Source: Paenibacillus sp. JNUCC-31
GTDB taxonomy: Bacteria > Bacillota > Bacilli > Paenibacillales > Paenibacillaceae
Assembly (NCBI RefSeq): GCF_014844075.1
Contig: NZ_CP062165.1
Location: 2,356,001 to 2,420,000 of the forward strand
Direction of reading: 5' to 3'
Length of the DNA: 64,000 bases
Under the pieces are notes generated by a model, which searched no databases, was not told the origin of the DNA, and worked only from the letters and a program-made list of their open reading frames with translations. Both the position numbers and the translations under genes were made by a program. Of this stretch, positions 32,817-43,232 are shown in pieces; positions within the stretch are counted from its first letter, which is position 1; each line of letters starts with the position of its first letter.

Positions 32817-33593
32817 TTAGAATTGGTTCAGGTAGTTCTCTTTCAACCAGTTATAGCTGTTGGCTACGCTTTCAAGCGGTGGATTCTGACATACGTCCTG
32901 TTCCACGATCAACCACTCTACACCTGCATTTGTAGATGCTTCAATTACTGCTGGCAGATTAACCGAACCTTGTCCCAGTTCGAGTGTCTTCATCTGGCCT
33001 TGATCATCTTTGCTGAAGTCTTTCAGGTGAAGCAATGGCAGACGGCCTGCATATTTATTAATATATTCAATCGGATTTTGTCCAGCAAATTGTACCCAAC
33101 ATACGTCCATTTCCACTTGAACAGCTTCAGGTGTCGTTTGAGCAAACATCGCATCAAAGGCATTATCGTCGCCAACCTGACCGTGGAATTCGAAATCATG
33201 GTTATGATAACCGAAGATCAGACCTTGTTTGGTCGCTTCTGCACCATATTGTTGCAATTCGTTGAACAGTTTGGTCCAGCCTTCTGCATTCTCTGGGCGA
33301 TCTTCAGGCATCAGGTAAGGGCAGATCATATATTGAGCCCCAATCGTTTTGAGGTAATCGATTTGTTTTTGCAGATCCTCACGCATGGCATGCAATGAAA
33401 CGTGGCTGCTGAAACCTTTCAGCCCAAGCTCATCCAATAGCGCTTTCATTTCTTCGGCAGGAATATCACCATATCCGGCGAATTCGACACCTTCATAACC
33501 AAGCTCTGCTACTTTGCGCAAAGTTCCACGGAAATCCGCTGCAGTTTCATCACGGAGCGTAAACAATTGCAAACCAATATTAAGTTTTTTCAT
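32817..33593 (-). CDS. Sugar phosphate isomerase/epimerase (xylose-isomerase-like TIM barrel)
   Basis: The 258-residue protein (MKKLNIGLQLFTLRDETAADFRGTLRKVAELGYEGVEFAGYGDIPAEEMKALLDELGLKGFSSHVSLHAM) is a small AP-endonuclease-2/IolE-type TIM barrel with metal-site motifs FGYHNHDFEF, VQVEMDVCWVQFAG and LLHLKDFSKD. It starts the operon with the downstream Gfo/Idh/MocA gene and is divergent from the AraC regulator at 33736. Confidence 0.9.
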   Translation of the reverse strand: MKKLNIGLQLFTLRDETAADFRGTLRKVAELGYEGVEFAGYGDIPAEEMKALLDELGLKGFSSHVSLHAMREDLQKQIDYLKTIGAQYMICPYLMPEDRPENAEGWTKLFNELQQYGAEATKQGLIFGYHNHDFEFHGQVGDDNAFDAMFAQTTPEAVQVEMDVCWVQFAGQNPIEYINKYAGRLPLLHLKDFSKDDQGQMKTLELGQGSVNLPAVIEASTNAGVEWLIVEQDVCQNPPLESVANSYNWLKENYLNQF

Positions 33594-33735
33594 AATAGAT
33601 GCACCTCTGCTCTCAAATTTGCTTTCATTGCTCTATCTGGTATCATCCTAACGCAAAACAGGCTAGAATGAACATATACAATATCGTCAGAACATGAACT
33701 ATCTGATCATTTTTTTAATATGGAGGATACATCTT

Positions 33736-34554
33736 TTGGAAACCTCAGTACTGATCTGCGACTACTCGTATCACTACAAGGCGTTTAACCATAATATGAA
33801 GGGCGAGTTGCAGACTTATTTGTTCCGTCTGCAAACGGAGGGCTCTTGCAAGGTATATGTACAGGATGAAGAATTCAAAATGACTGGCGGGGATCTGCTG
33901 CTTTTAAAGCCGGGAGACGATTATCATCTCGTGGTCGAAGAACCTCACAAGGAAGGCAGATTGTCGAGCGGAGACTATTATTTGTTCTGTGAAGGGACAT
34001 GGATTGAGAACTGGTGGAAACGACAGCATCGGTCCACTGTAAGTCGCATCGGCCTGGATGACAAATTGATCAGTCTCTGGCGCAATATGCTTCTGGAGAA
34101 ACGCCGTGGACCGCTAGAGGAAAATATAGAACTGAGTGACGCATTGCTGCGCGGTTTGTGCCTGTATATCGATCGGGCCATCAAGGAGAATATCCAGACG
34201 GATCGGTCGGTTTCCTCGACACTAAAGCTGAAACGATTCATTGAAGAGCATGCCACGGTTACCTTTAAGCTCGAAGAAGCGGCACGTTATGCAGGACTGA
34301 GTCTGTCCCGTGCGGTTCGACTGTTCAAGGAGCACTATGGCAAAACAATGATCCAGTATGCGATTGAAATCCGCCTGAATGCTGCACTGGAGCGTATGAA
34401 ATATAGCGATATGACGCTTGAGCATATTTCCGAAACTTGCGGCTTTGCAAGCTACTCTTATTTCCATCGGGTGTTCCGGGCACACTTCGGCGCATCTCCA
34501 GTAGAATATCTCAAATCCCAATCTCATCAATCTATTGATCTGGAGCATGTGTGA
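33736..34554 (+). CDS. AraC-family regulator
   Basis: The protein has a cupin-like N-terminal sensor (EGSCKVYVQDEEFKMTGGDLLLLKPGDDYHLVVEE) and C-terminal AraC HTH pair (FKLEEAARYAGLSLSRAVRLFKEHYGKTMIQYAIEIRLNAALERMKYSDMTLEHISETCGFASYSYFHRVFRAHFGASPVEYLK). TTG at 33736 is chosen because TGGAGG lies nine bases upstream; the in-frame ATG at 33694 precedes that site. It is divergent from the isomerase/oxidoreductase operon, its probable target. Confidence 0.88.
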   Translation: METSVLICDYSYHYKAFNHNMKGELQTYLFRLQTEGSCKVYVQDEEFKMTGGDLLLLKPGDDYHLVVEEPHKEGRLSSGDYYLFCEGTWIENWWKRQHRSTVSRIGLDDKLISLWRNMLLEKRRGPLEENIELSDALLRGLCLYIDRAIKENIQTDRSVSSTLKLKRFIEEHATVTFKLEEAARYAGLSLSRAVRLFKEHYGKTMIQYAIEIRLNAALERMKYSDMTLEHISETCGFASYSYFHRVFRAHFGASPVEYLKSQSHQSIDLEHV

Positions 34555-34670
34555 GATTCAATATAAGCCCCCTCACTCAGAAACAATAACACCCTTGTTA
34601 ATGCGACAAAAAACGGTCAACTCGAACGAACAAACCATACACAAGTTCAATACGGTCAAGCAATAACAAG

Positions 34671-34728
34671 AAACGCCGCCTTGCGAGAGAATGTAGCTTG
34701 TACACTCTTTGGTACTGCGGCGTTTTTT
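34671..34728 (+). terminator. Rho-independent terminator after the AraC gene
   Basis: AAACGCCGC (34671-34679) pairs with GCGGCGTTT (34717-34725) followed by TTT. The 320-base interval 34555-34874 otherwise contains only the promoter region of the response regulator (TATAAA and TATAGA boxes near 34790-34812). Confidence 0.8.
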
Positions 34729-34874
34729 AGTTCCATCCCTTCCTCAGTCCCATCTTTTTTTACCAAATTCACCCATGACTCTGCCATTATAAATCTGTAC
34801 AATTGATATAGAATGCCTTTCTTGCAACTTTATCCAAATAAATGGATTTCATTAATCGTATTGGAGCGATACAT

Positions 34875-35576
34875 ATGCAAGCTAATCCACGCAAAATTCT
34901 TATTATCGAAGATGAACACGATATCTCGCGCATTCTGCGAGACTACTTGGTGAAGAATCGGTATGAAGCAGCAATAGCCGTTAATGGTCAGGACGGGTTG
35001 CAGATGATGGACATGCTTCAACCGGATTATATTATTCTGGACATCATGCTTCCGGATATGGACGGCATTGATGTATGCCGCGAAATTCGGAGACGAAATA
35101 ACATCCCCATTCTCATTCTGAGCGCAAGGGGAAATGATACGGACAAAGTCCTCGGCTTGGGATTTGGCGCGGATGACTATATGACCAAACCTTTCTCTCT
35201 GAGCGAATTACTGGCCCGAATCAATGCTCATTTCAGACGTTATGACAGCGTGACAGCAGAACAAGAGCACCCCCATCTATTGCGTCTAGGTAATCTCCAA
35301 ATTGACAAGAAAGCCTATAGGGTTACCCTTGACGGAAATGAGGTTTCTCTCTCCGCCAAGGAATTTGAGCTGCTATTTCATCTGGCAAGCCACAAAAATC
35401 AGGTTTTTTCTAAATCCCAGTTGCTTGATGCGATCTGGGGATATGCAGTCTATGGAGATGAAAATACCGTTACCGTATACATACGCAGATTGAGAGAGAA
35501 AATCGAGGCAGACCCTTCCCATCCTTCTATCCTGAAGACGGTATGGGGAGTGGGCTACAAATTCAATCATGAATAA
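34875..35576 (+). CDS. OmpR/PhoB-type response regulator
   Basis: The 233-residue protein has a receiver domain (ILIIEDEHDISRILRDYLVKNRYEAAIAVNGQDG; phospho-acceptor Asp56 in YIILDIMLPDMDGIDV; Lys in DDYMTKPFSLSELLARI) and a winged-helix output domain (VSLSAKEFELLFHLASHKNQVFSKSQLLDAIWGYAVYGDENTVTVYIRRLREKIEADPSHPSILKTVWGVGYKF). ATG at 34875 follows a GGAG; an upstream ATG at 34842 is possible. It heads a cluster with a broken histidine kinase and a MacB-like ABC exporter. Confidence 0.92.
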   Translation: MQANPRKILIIEDEHDISRILRDYLVKNRYEAAIAVNGQDGLQMMDMLQPDYIILDIMLPDMDGIDVCREIRRRNNIPILILSARGNDTDKVLGLGFGADDYMTKPFSLSELLARINAHFRRYDSVTAEQEHPHLLRLGNLQIDKKAYRVTLDGNEVSLSAKEFELLFHLASHKNQVFSKSQLLDAIWGYAVYGDENTVTVYIRRLREKIEADPSHPSILKTVWGVGYKFNHE

Positions 35577-35596
35577 TCAAGATTGGAGGAGGCAAT

Positions 35597-37038
35597 ATGT
35601 CACTGAACACCTGGTCCACACGATGGCTAAGAACTTCATTCATCCTCCTGCTTATTCTGATCGGATGTAGCCTGATGTTATTTCATGAGCTGAGCACAAA
35701 CAGGCCGTCGAGCGGATCCAATCCATCCATCCAGAAGGTACGCCTTATGATCAATCCCCTTCTGCTTGATCTGGAGCAGAACAATCAACATCTGCAGGAC
35801 CCCGGAATTCGGGAACATCTGCTTAACATCGCCAAGGAGAATAGGATCGAACTATCCTACATCGGGCTGGATGGAGTTGTTTTACTGTCCTCCTCTCCTG
35901 CAACTGAAGGAAAAGAAGTCAACTTGCGATCAGTCCTGCCTTATGATCTGAACCACACCGTGAAAAATACAAACGGAGAAGATTCGCTTAATTTCGCCTT
36001 TCCCGTCATGGATGGTCCTGAAGGAAAGCAGATCGGCAATGCGGTCTTCACGGTTCCGACGTCTATGATTATTGTTCAGGAAACGTTGACCTCCCTTTAT
36101 ATTATTTTGGGTGTACTCTTGGTTAGCTCCCTGATCCTTGCTATGTTTCTCCTATTCATGAAGCGCAAAATCAGAAAACGGATGCTGTCTCCCATTCATC
36201 AGTTGAAGGAACATACGGAATCTATTCTCAAAGGACAGTATGATAAGCAGATTCAGTATAACCGGACGGATGAGATGGGTGAACTGTACGCTATGCTGGA
36301 TCTGATGCGATCCGAAATCATGCATTTGAGTGAGCAGCGGATTAGACAGGAAAAGGCAGAGAAAGAGCTGATTACGAATCTATCTCACGCGACATTAAAA
36401 CTCCAATTACGACCATAAAAGCATACATAGAAGCCATTCTTGAAGGGTTGTGCTCGGATGAGGAGACATTGATGGAATATATGGAGATCATGCGTACCCA
36501 TACGGACAAAACTGCCCGTCTTGTCGAGGACCTGCTTGTTCATGCCCTGCAAGAACTGGGCCAGATATCGGTGGAGCTGCGTGAGGTCTATAGCCGTTCC
36601 GCCATTAAAACGATGTTGAAACCCATCGGACATAGCGTACAAATGAACGGCCTGAAGTATAGGGAGCCGGAGCACATTCCCAATGTCCTTATCCGAATGG
36701 ACCCCATACGAATTGAGCAGGTTCTGTCCAACCTCGTCTCAAACGCCCTTAAGCATACTGCGCCGGGAGACACCATTCATATCAACACGGAACTGGAAAA
36801 CGCGCTTTTCAAAGTTACCATTGTCGATTCGGGTCAGGGAATTCGAGCACAGGACATGCCTTTTGTATTTGAACGTTATTTCAGAGGCCAGACTTCCCGC
36901 ACAGACAATACTCTTGAAGGTACAGGCCTGGGTCTCTCCATCTGCAAAGGCATTATTGAAGCGCACGGAGGACATATCTCCTTTTCAAGCAAAGAGGGCC
37001 AGGGCACCCTGTTTCAGTTCACTCTCCCCATTTGCTGA
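35597..37038 (+). pseudogene. Histidine kinase interrupted by a two-base frameshift at the H-box
   Basis: The N-terminal frame (35597-36418) encodes TM1 (about 13-30), an extracellular domain, TM2 (about 168-190), a HAMP region and the dimerisation helix up to LITNLSH, then runs into nonsense and a stop. Reading after skipping two bases (GC at 36389-36390) restores SHDIKTPITTIKAYIEAILEGL and continues to a full HATPase domain (QVLSNLVSNALKHT, VDSGQGI, GTGLGLSICKG) ending at 37038. The phospho-acceptor His264 is the last in-frame residue. Either a real frameshift mutation, a slipped CGCG, or a sequencing error. Confidence 0.85.
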
Positions 37039-37177
37039 GCATTGAAGTTTATTTCCAACCTTCTTTTCATCTCAATCCATTGCCCAAGGGCTGTAATACT
37101 TTATTCATAATTTGATAAGATTTCTTCAACATCCCTTCCTTAGAATGAACCTTATACTGGAATCGGGAGTGATCCGC

Positions 37178-37936
37178 TTGACCAAAACATCCATCATCCG
37201 TGTTCAAAACCTATGCAAAACGTACAATACAGGCAGTGAACAATATCATGCTATACGCAATGTCGATCTCGATATTTATGAAGGAGATTTTACGGTTATC
37301 ATGGGTAATTCCGGCTCTGGCAAATCAACCTTGCTGTATTTGCTGAGCGGGCTGGATCATGTGACAGCTGGCGAAGTTTATTTCCACAACCAGCGAATTG
37401 ATGCCTACAGCGAACTTGAAATGTCTCAATTCCGTATTCACAGGATCGGCTATATTTATCAGAGCATCAATCTGGTGCCGGATCTCTCGATCAAAGAGAA
37501 CATTGCTTTGCCGGGATATATTGCTGGAGGCAAAAAAACTGAGGTAACAGCTAGGGCCGCACAACTGATGGCTGCCATGGATATTGACGGACAAAGCAAA
37601 CGCCTTCCATCTCAAACATCGGGGGGCCAGCAGCAACGAGCGGCTATTGCACGCGCACTGATCAATTCACCGGACATCATCTTTGCCGATGAGCCTACGG
37701 GAAGCTTGAACTACGAACACGGTAAAGCCGTACTGGATATTCTGACGAATATCAATCGGAGAGGGCAATCCGTTGTTATGGTAACACATGATATCAAGGC
37801 AGCCTGTCGGGCGGATCGTCTTATTTTCATCCGGGACGGCAAAGTTGACGGTGTTCTGGAGTTTGAGAAATATAACGAACATCATATCCAGGATCGGGAA
37901 TCAATGATCTTTGCTTTTGTATCAGGGAAGGAGTAA
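37178..37936 (+). CDS. MacB/LolD-type ABC transporter ATPase
   Basis: The 252-residue ATPase has Walker [10 protein letters not shown], a Q-loop [21 protein letters not shown] typical of LolD/MacB/BceA ATPases, a signature written [15 protein letters not shown], Walker [10 protein letters not shown] and the H-loop VMVTHD. TTG at 37178 has GGGAG eight bases upstream; in-frame starts further upstream at 37112 are less likely. It is four bases before the permease gene and should energise it. Confidence 0.92.
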   Translation: MTKTSIIRVQNLCKTYNTGSEQYHAIRNVDLDIYEGDFTVIMGNSGSGKSTLLYLLSGLDHVTAGEVYFHNQRIDAYSELEMSQFRIHRIGYIYQSINLVPDLSIKENIALPGYIAGGKKTEVTARAAQLMAAMDIDGQSKRLPSQTSGGQQQRAAIARALINSPDIIFADEPTGSLNYEHGKAVLDILTNINRRGQSVVMVTHDIKAACRADRLIFIRDGKVDGVLEFEKYNEHHIQDRESMIFAFVSGKE

Positions 37937-37939
37937 CCG

Positions 37940-40342
37940 ATGGCTGCCATGTTGAAACTTAGCCTGTCCTACCTGAGCAGAAGTAAAATACAAAATCTGT
38001 TGATTGCTCTGCTGATTCTACTCTCTGCACTCCTTGTATCCACAGCAGTCATCATTCTAGCCAACACAGGCAATCAGTTTAAGGAAATGCATGAGCGTAC
38101 CCATGGCTCGCATCAGATTCTGACATTCGACAAAGGACTGAATGATCCCAAAGCCGTGTATGACTGGTGGGCTTCCCAAGACGGGGTTGAAGTGTCCACA
38201 TTGCTGAGGTATCGTCCACTATCAGGCATCACTTTCAATGATCTCGATATTCCGAACCTGTACCTATACATGATGGATACACCTGCACTACCGTGGAAGG
38301 TAGATAAGCTTGTTTTTTCCAGTGGTTTGCAAAGCGCTGTGCCTGAACAAGGTTCGGTCTGGATTCCCACATCTATGGCGAATGCATACACGATCTCGGC
38401 AGGAGATACGATAGGCTTTAAGACCGGATCCAGCACACTTGATCTGAAGGTATCCGGCATTGTGGTCGACATTCCATACGGAGCGCCCTTCACCAATACA
38501 GCACGAGTGTGGATGAATCCTGCTGATTATCAAGCTGATTTCCATTCACTCGGAGGGAAAGATACTTACATGATGGGCATTCATTTTAATGATTACAGCA
38601 TGAATTCTGACTACTGGGATCATTATGCCAGCGAGACAGGTGCTCCGTTTCTGGAAACCAAGATGGAGTTTGAGAGTATCGCCTCATTCTATCTGATCAT
38701 TAGTCAGATCGTTGGATTCATCATGGTTTTCCTTGGTGTCGTGATGATGATAATTGCCCTGATCACGATCGGATTCACGATCTCGGATGCCATACTTGCC
38801 AACTACCAAACCATAGGCATTCTCAAATCACTGGGACTCACCTCAAACAGAACCATAGGCACATATGTTATTCAATACTCGTTACTATCCGTTGTCGCCA
38901 TTCTCCCAGGAATCGCACTGAGCGTGTTAGTATCGAAATTCATCATTAATATCTCCGTATCTTCCCTTCGGGTAGGCAGCAGTGATATTGCAATTAAAGG
39001 AAGCAGTGCAGCCATTCTGGTCGGCGTCTCCCTGTTTGCCCTGGTACTATTATTCGTTGTACTCTATGCCAGAAAAGCACGCAGCATTCAACCGGTGCAG
39101 GCAATCCGCTATGGAATGTCAGAGAGTGATCATACCCGCATGTCCAACCGAATCCACTCACCACTGGGTAACTGGATCGGTTTTGGACGAATGCCCGTAT
39201 TGGCGGTTATTGGCATCCGCAATCTGATCAAGAACAGTAAAAGTTCTATTCTGATGTTCCTGCTGACTACCGTGGCTTCTTCCGTGCTCGTTCTGGGGTA
39301 TGTTTTGCTGACCAGCATTACCGGAATCTATCAAACAGCTGCCAAGTGGGGTTATGATAATGCCAATATTGCAGCTGTGGTTGTTAACAATAGTACATTC
39401 CCTAAGGATGAATTTAAGCAGTTGTTAGCAGAAGATTCAAGGATTAGATATGTGGGCTGGCAAGGAAACATTACCGGAGTATTCAGTCCGGAATCTTCCT
39501 CAGAAATCCATGGTCAAACCATCAGTCTATATTTGAGTGTACTGGATGGAAGTTATCAGGAACTTGGGTTTGAGAACCTGCGAGGAAATAATCCTCAGCA
39601 AGAGAATGAAATTGCCGTTGGTGTAAGTGTAGCCAAAACCTTAAATAAGGATCTGGGTGACCTCATAGATCTCTACATTCAAGGAGAAAAGCGCACATTC
39701 ATCATAACGGGTATCTATCAGGCCATCGCCAACATGTCCGTATCAGGTCGAATCACCATGGATGCCGTGAGAACTGTGAACCCGGCATACAGTGATTTCG
39801 ATGCCATTTTCATTAATGTGAATGACCCAACGCAAGCGAATACAGTTGCCAATGAATTGAATGAGCGATTTAAGTCTTCCGCTTCGGTGGTAACCCAAAA
39901 AACGCTGCTCGATTCGGTTTATGCAGAAGCCGCTGACATCCTGATCTATCCTATGAGTCTGATTGGGCTGTTGTTTATTCTGGCTACATTCATCATTATT
40001 TTCAGTACCTGCCGGATCAGTATCCGCAAAGAAAACAAAACCTATGGCATCTACAAATCCATAGGCATGACATCTCGTCGGATTCGATTATCGGTTGCCA
40101 TGGGAGTGACAGTACTATCTGTCATTGGGGCAGTACTGGGAAGCGTGATAGGGGTATATGTGCTCCCCGTGTTACTGGAGATGATCCTCTCCGGATATGG
40201 TATCGTACAGCTTCCATTAATTTTGAATTGGGGTGGAATTATTCTGTTCGCCTGCTTAAGCATTGGCGCCGCAGCTCTTGGCTCTTGGTTCTCATCACGG
40301 GTTATTGGCGAAGCATCCCCTCGTATGCTGGTCATAGAATAA
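37940..40342 (+). CDS. FtsX/MacB-like ABC permease with two core domains
   Basis: The 800-residue protein has TM1 (about 15-38), an extracellular MacB-PCD-like domain, three helices (about 255-390) ending in the first FtsX unit, TM5 (about 435-460), a second extracellular domain and a C-terminal FtsX unit (about 655-790, IYKSIGMTSRRIRLSVAMGVTVLSVIGAVLGSVIGVYVLPVLL). This duplicated layout matches peptide or lipid exporters linked to two-component systems. The cluster may respond to envelope stress or antimicrobial peptides, but Bce-type signature features in the kinase are absent. Confidence 0.9.
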   Translation: MAAMLKLSLSYLSRSKIQNLLIALLILLSALLVSTAVIILANTGNQFKEMHERTHGSHQILTFDKGLNDPKAVYDWWASQDGVEVSTLLRYRPLSGITFNDLDIPNLYLYMMDTPALPWKVDKLVFSSGLQSAVPEQGSVWIPTSMANAYTISAGDTIGFKTGSSTLDLKVSGIVVDIPYGAPFTNTARVWMNPADYQADFHSLGGKDTYMMGIHFNDYSMNSDYWDHYASETGAPFLETKMEFESIASFYLIISQIVGFIMVFLGVVMMIIALITIGFTISDAILANYQTIGILKSLGLTSNRTIGTYVIQYSLLSVVAILPGIALSVLVSKFIINISVSSLRVGSSDIAIKGSSAAILVGVSLFALVLLFVVLYARKARSIQPVQAIRYGMSESDHTRMSNRIHSPLGNWIGFGRMPVLAVIGIRNLIKNSKSSILMFLLTTVASSVLVLGYVLLTSITGIYQTAAKWGYDNANIAAVVVNNSTFPKDEFKQLLAEDSRIRYVGWQGNITGVFSPESSSEIHGQTISLYLSVLDGSYQELGFENLRGNNPQQENEIAVGVSVAKTLNKDLGDLIDLYIQGEKRTFIITGIYQAIANMSVSGRITMDAVRTVNPAYSDFDAIFINVNDPTQANTVANELNERFKSSASVVTQKTLLDSVYAEAADILIYPMSLIGLLFILATFIIIFSTCRISIRKENKTYGIYKSIGMTSRRIRLSVAMGVTVLSVIGAVLGSVIGVYVLPVLLEMILSGYGIVQLPLILNWGGIILFACLSIGAAALGSWFSSRVIGEASPRMLVIE

Positions 40343-40417
40343 CTTGGGAGAAAGAATAACAATACGAAAGAGCATCTGCTCTGTAGCCTAACTAATTATT
40401 TTCGATAGCCAAAAGAA

Positions 40418-40478
40418 ATAAAACAGCCCTCCCGTCCCCCTGAAGTGCACCCCAATGCATGGGAACGAAAGGGCTGTT
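40418..40478. terminator. Bidirectional terminator between exporter and mmuM
   Basis: AACAGCCCT pairs with AGGGCTGTT with additional inner GTTCCC/GGGAAC-like pairing. On the minus strand it is followed by TTTATTTCTTTT, giving a good terminator for mmuM; it also follows the plus-strand exporter gene. Confidence 0.7.
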
Positions 40479-40531
40479 CATGTACCTTTTTTTACATGCT
40501 GGTGGAAATCCACGCGCTTACGCAGCAGGTC

Positions 40532-41557
40532 TTACTTACGCCACTTCTTCGCCAGTTCACCAATCTGATGTGGTGTAGTTCGGCAACATCCACCGATAAT
40601 TCTGGCGCCCGCAGCGACCCATTCTTCCGAAGCATCGCTCATGCTGCCGCATGATCCTTGACCGCTCCACGTTTTGGTCTCAGCGTCATAGATCTCCCCC
40701 GAGTTCGGATAGACAATGACAGGTTTGTCGCTTGCACGGCTCAGCACACCTACCGCTTCCGTCACCACTTCCATGGGAGCACAGTTCAAGCCAATCGCAG
40801 CAATCTGCTGTTCGGAGCCAAATTGTCGTGCACACTCTTCCAAGAGCGTCCCCTCACTGATCGTTTTGCCATCCTGTAATGAGAAAGACAGCCATGCATA
40901 AGCGTCAGGGAACTCTTTTAATAAAGCAACCAATACCTGTGCCTCCTGTAAGGATGGGATCGTCTCAAATGCCAGAACATCCGCGCCTGCTTCCAGCAGT
41001 GCTGTCATCCGCGGACGATGGAAGGCGGTCAGCGTCTCATCCGTAACACCATAATGACCGACATACTCTGAGCCATCAGCCAAATAAGCACCATAGGGTC
41101 CGACGGATGCAGCAACAATTGGACGTGGACGAGCCGATGCCGTTTTCCCTATCGCAACTGCAGGTCGTTTTTCACATTTTGACTCATTCCCAATTACATT
41201 CTCTGCGACTCCACCTTGGATTTCTTGCCACACGTCATCACGCGCCTGAGCCGCCAGCTCTACTGTCTTGCGAATCAGCTTCAGCGACTCCTGTTCTCCG
41301 ATGCCCCTCTTGCCGAAGCCATCCACTGTTGCCTGATAACTGGATGTGATCGCGCAGTCCGCTCCTGCACGGAAGTAATCCGCATGCACCTGAACGATAA
41401 CTTCCGGATTCTCCAGCAGGACACGTGCTGACCATAATGGATCATCCAGATCACACCCCTGCTGCTCAAGTTCGGTTGCCAGTGCCCCATCGAGAATCAT
41501 AACCGGATGTTCCCGCAGGATCTGTTCCAAGGGATTAATGCGTTTTGGTTGCGTCAT
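40532..41557 (-). CDS. mmuM: Homocysteine S-methyltransferase
   Basis: The 341-residue zinc enzyme ([77 protein letters not shown]) has the zinc ligands in GLNCAP and GGCCRTTP (Cys324/Cys325). It makes methionine by transferring a methyl group from S-methylmethionine (or SAM) to homocysteine. Its start overlaps the end of the permease gene by 23 bases, and the operon carries a SAM riboswitch, so a methionine-salvage role is well supported. An insert of about 25 residues near residue 125 ([26 protein letters not shown]) is unusual. Confidence 0.93.
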   Translation of the reverse strand: MTQPKRINPLEQILREHPVMILDGALATELEQQGCDLDDPLWSARVLLENPEVIVQVHADYFRAGADCAITSSYQATVDGFGKRGIGEQESLKLIRKTVELAAQARDDVWQEIQGGVAENVIGNESKCEKRPAVAIGKTASARPRPIVAASVGPYGAYLADGSEYVGHYGVTDETLTAFHRPRMTALLEAGADVLAFETIPSLQEAQVLVALLKEFPDAYAWLSFSLQDGKTISEGTLLEECARQFGSEQQIAAIGLNCAPMEVVTEAVGVLSRASDKPVIVYPNSGEIYDAETKTWSGQGSCGSMSDASEEWVAAGARIIGGCCRTTPHQIGELAKKWRK

Positions 41558-42947
41558 GTTCTAGCCCTCTTTTCTTATTCACACGTTCTGTCAGATAATA
41601 CGTTGCGTAACATAATACAATAAAAGGAATACCGCAGTACAACGCTATGCGCTGTGTCGGGTCAAAAGCAATGCCTATGCATGAAGCCAGACATAATATA
41701 AATGAAATAATCGGTACTGCCGGGTACAGCGGCGTCCGGTAGACCAGGTCCTCAACCGCATGCCCTTCCAGAAGATACTGTCTGCGAAACATATACTGCG
41801 AAGCACTGATGCTCATCCATACGGCAACAACGGCAAGGCCAGAGATGGAGACCAGCGTAATATACACGGTACCTGGTGCAATGATGCTCGAGAGCAAAGC
41901 CAAAGCACCACCAACCATGCTGATCAGGAGGGCATTCAGCGGTACACCGCGTTTCGTCAATTTGGCAAACCATGGAGAGATCGTCTTTTTATCTGCCAGA
42001 GACCACAGCATCCGCGAAGAAGCATATAGGCCCGAGTTGGCAGCAGAGAGAATCGCCGTCAGAATAACAAAGTTCATAATATCTGCTGCATACGGAACAC
42101 CAATTCGCTCCATTACAGCTACAAATGGACTTTCGAGAACACTAGCATCCGACATGGGTAATAGCGCAGAGAGAATAACAATGGTTCCGATAAAAAAGAT
42201 AATTAAGCGCCATAACGTGGTATGGATCGCTTTCGGAATCGTCTTTTCCGGATTCTCCGTCTCCCCGGCAGCAATTCCGATCAATTCTGTGCCCGAGAAC
42301 GCAAAGTTTACGGCAAGCATCGTCATCAGTATCGCAGAAGCGCCATTCGGGAACCAGCCTGACGCTGTAATATTGGATAGAAAAGGGGCGGTTTCCGAGC
42401 CTGCCATTGGAATAATACCGAACATGGCTGCGCCCCCAAGAATAATGAAGATTACAATTGTAAGGACTTTAACTGCGGAAAACCAGAACTCCGACTCCGC
42501 AAAAAATTTGACCGTCAGCGCGTTGAACAGAAAGATCATAAGAGCAAACAATGCGCTCCAGATCCAAACATTCACTGAAGGGAACCAGCGCTGCATCAAC
42601 AGCCCGGCCGCTGTAAATTCGGAACCGAGGGCAACCGTCCAGGTTAGCCAATACAACCAGGCTACGGTGTATCCTGTTGCCGGCCCAATATATTTTGCCG
42701 CATAGCTATGAAATGCCCCAGTCTCCGGCATATGAACGGACAGTTCACCTAAACAAAGCATAACCAGATAAACGACAATCGCTCCGATCAGGTAAGATAG
42801 AATAGTCCCGATCGGCCCTGCCTGCTGAATGGTATAACCTGAGCTAAGAAATAAACCTGTACCAATAACTCCTCCAAGTGAGAGCATGACTACATGCCGT
42901 GCCTGCATTTTGCGCTGAAAATGCCCTGTATCTTTGTTGTTATCCAT
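41535..42947 (-). CDS. mmuP: Amino acid permease, probably S-methylmethionine permease
   Basis: The 470-residue APC-superfamily permease has about 12 helices and the N-terminal [87 protein letters not shown] signature of the AAT family. The length matches E. coli MmuP, and the overlap with mmuM under an S-box riboswitch makes S-methylmethionine the best substrate guess. A GGGGAG ribosome site precedes the ATG. Confidence 0.88.
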   Translation of the reverse strand: MDNNKDTGHFQRKMQARHVVMLSLGGVIGTGLFLSSGYTIQQAGPIGTILSYLIGAIVVYLVMLCLGELSVHMPETGAFHSYAAKYIGPATGYTVAWLYWLTWTVALGSEFTAAGLLMQRWFPSVNVWIWSALFALMIFLFNALTVKFFAESEFWFSAVKVLTIVIFIILGGAAMFGIIPMAGSETAPFLSNITASGWFPNGASAILMTMLAVNFAFSGTELIGIAAGETENPEKTIPKAIHTTLWRLIIFFIGTIVILSALLPMSDASVLESPFVAVMERIGVPYAADIMNFVILTAILSAANSGLYASSRMLWSLADKKTISPWFAKLTKRGVPLNALLISMVGGALALLSSIIAPGTVYITLVSISGLAVVAVWMSISASQYMFRRQYLLEGHAVEDLVYRTPLYPAVPIISFILCLASCIGIAFDPTQRIALYCGIPFIVLCYATYYLTERVNKKRGLEHDATKTH

Positions 42948-42978
42948 GCCTGCTCCCCTACTTCTTCATCCAGAACAA

Positions 42979-43137
42979 CAAAAAGACCCACTCTTCCCGA
43001 AGAGTGCGCCGTAACTGACAAATAAAGACAAACGCTCCTATCTATCAGGCTGTTCACCCGCTGGAATTAGCACAGTATCCTTCAGATCTGTTGCTGAGGC
43101 TTCTAAGGGCCAGTCCCTCCACCTCTCTGGATAAGAA
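42979..43137 (-). ncRNA. SAM-I (S-box) riboswitch with terminator, controlling mmuPM
   Basis: The minus strand reads CTTATCCAGAGAGG-TGGAGGGACTGGCCC, then GAAGCCTCAGCAACAG and GGATACTGTGCTAATTCCAGC, the ordered conserved blocks of the S-box aptamer. It ends in the hairpin ACTCTTC-GG-GAAGAGT (43005-42990) followed by GGGTCTTTTTGTTG, a rho-independent terminator 40 bases before mmuP. High SAM should terminate transcription. The rest of 43138-43232 lies upstream and shows no further feature. Confidence 0.95.
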
Positions 43138-43232
43138 AATGATTTTTTATAAATATAGCGATCTATCATGATTGTGTCAACAATTAAATATCATCATCCA
43201 TTTATGGATAAAGAAACTCTCCAACCTCATTT

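Noticed and set aside
34875..40342. Bce-type bacitracin-sensing module
   Set aside because: The kinase has a sizeable extracellular sensor domain unlike BceS kinases, and the permease has a duplicated MacB/FtsX layout rather than the single large BceB loop.
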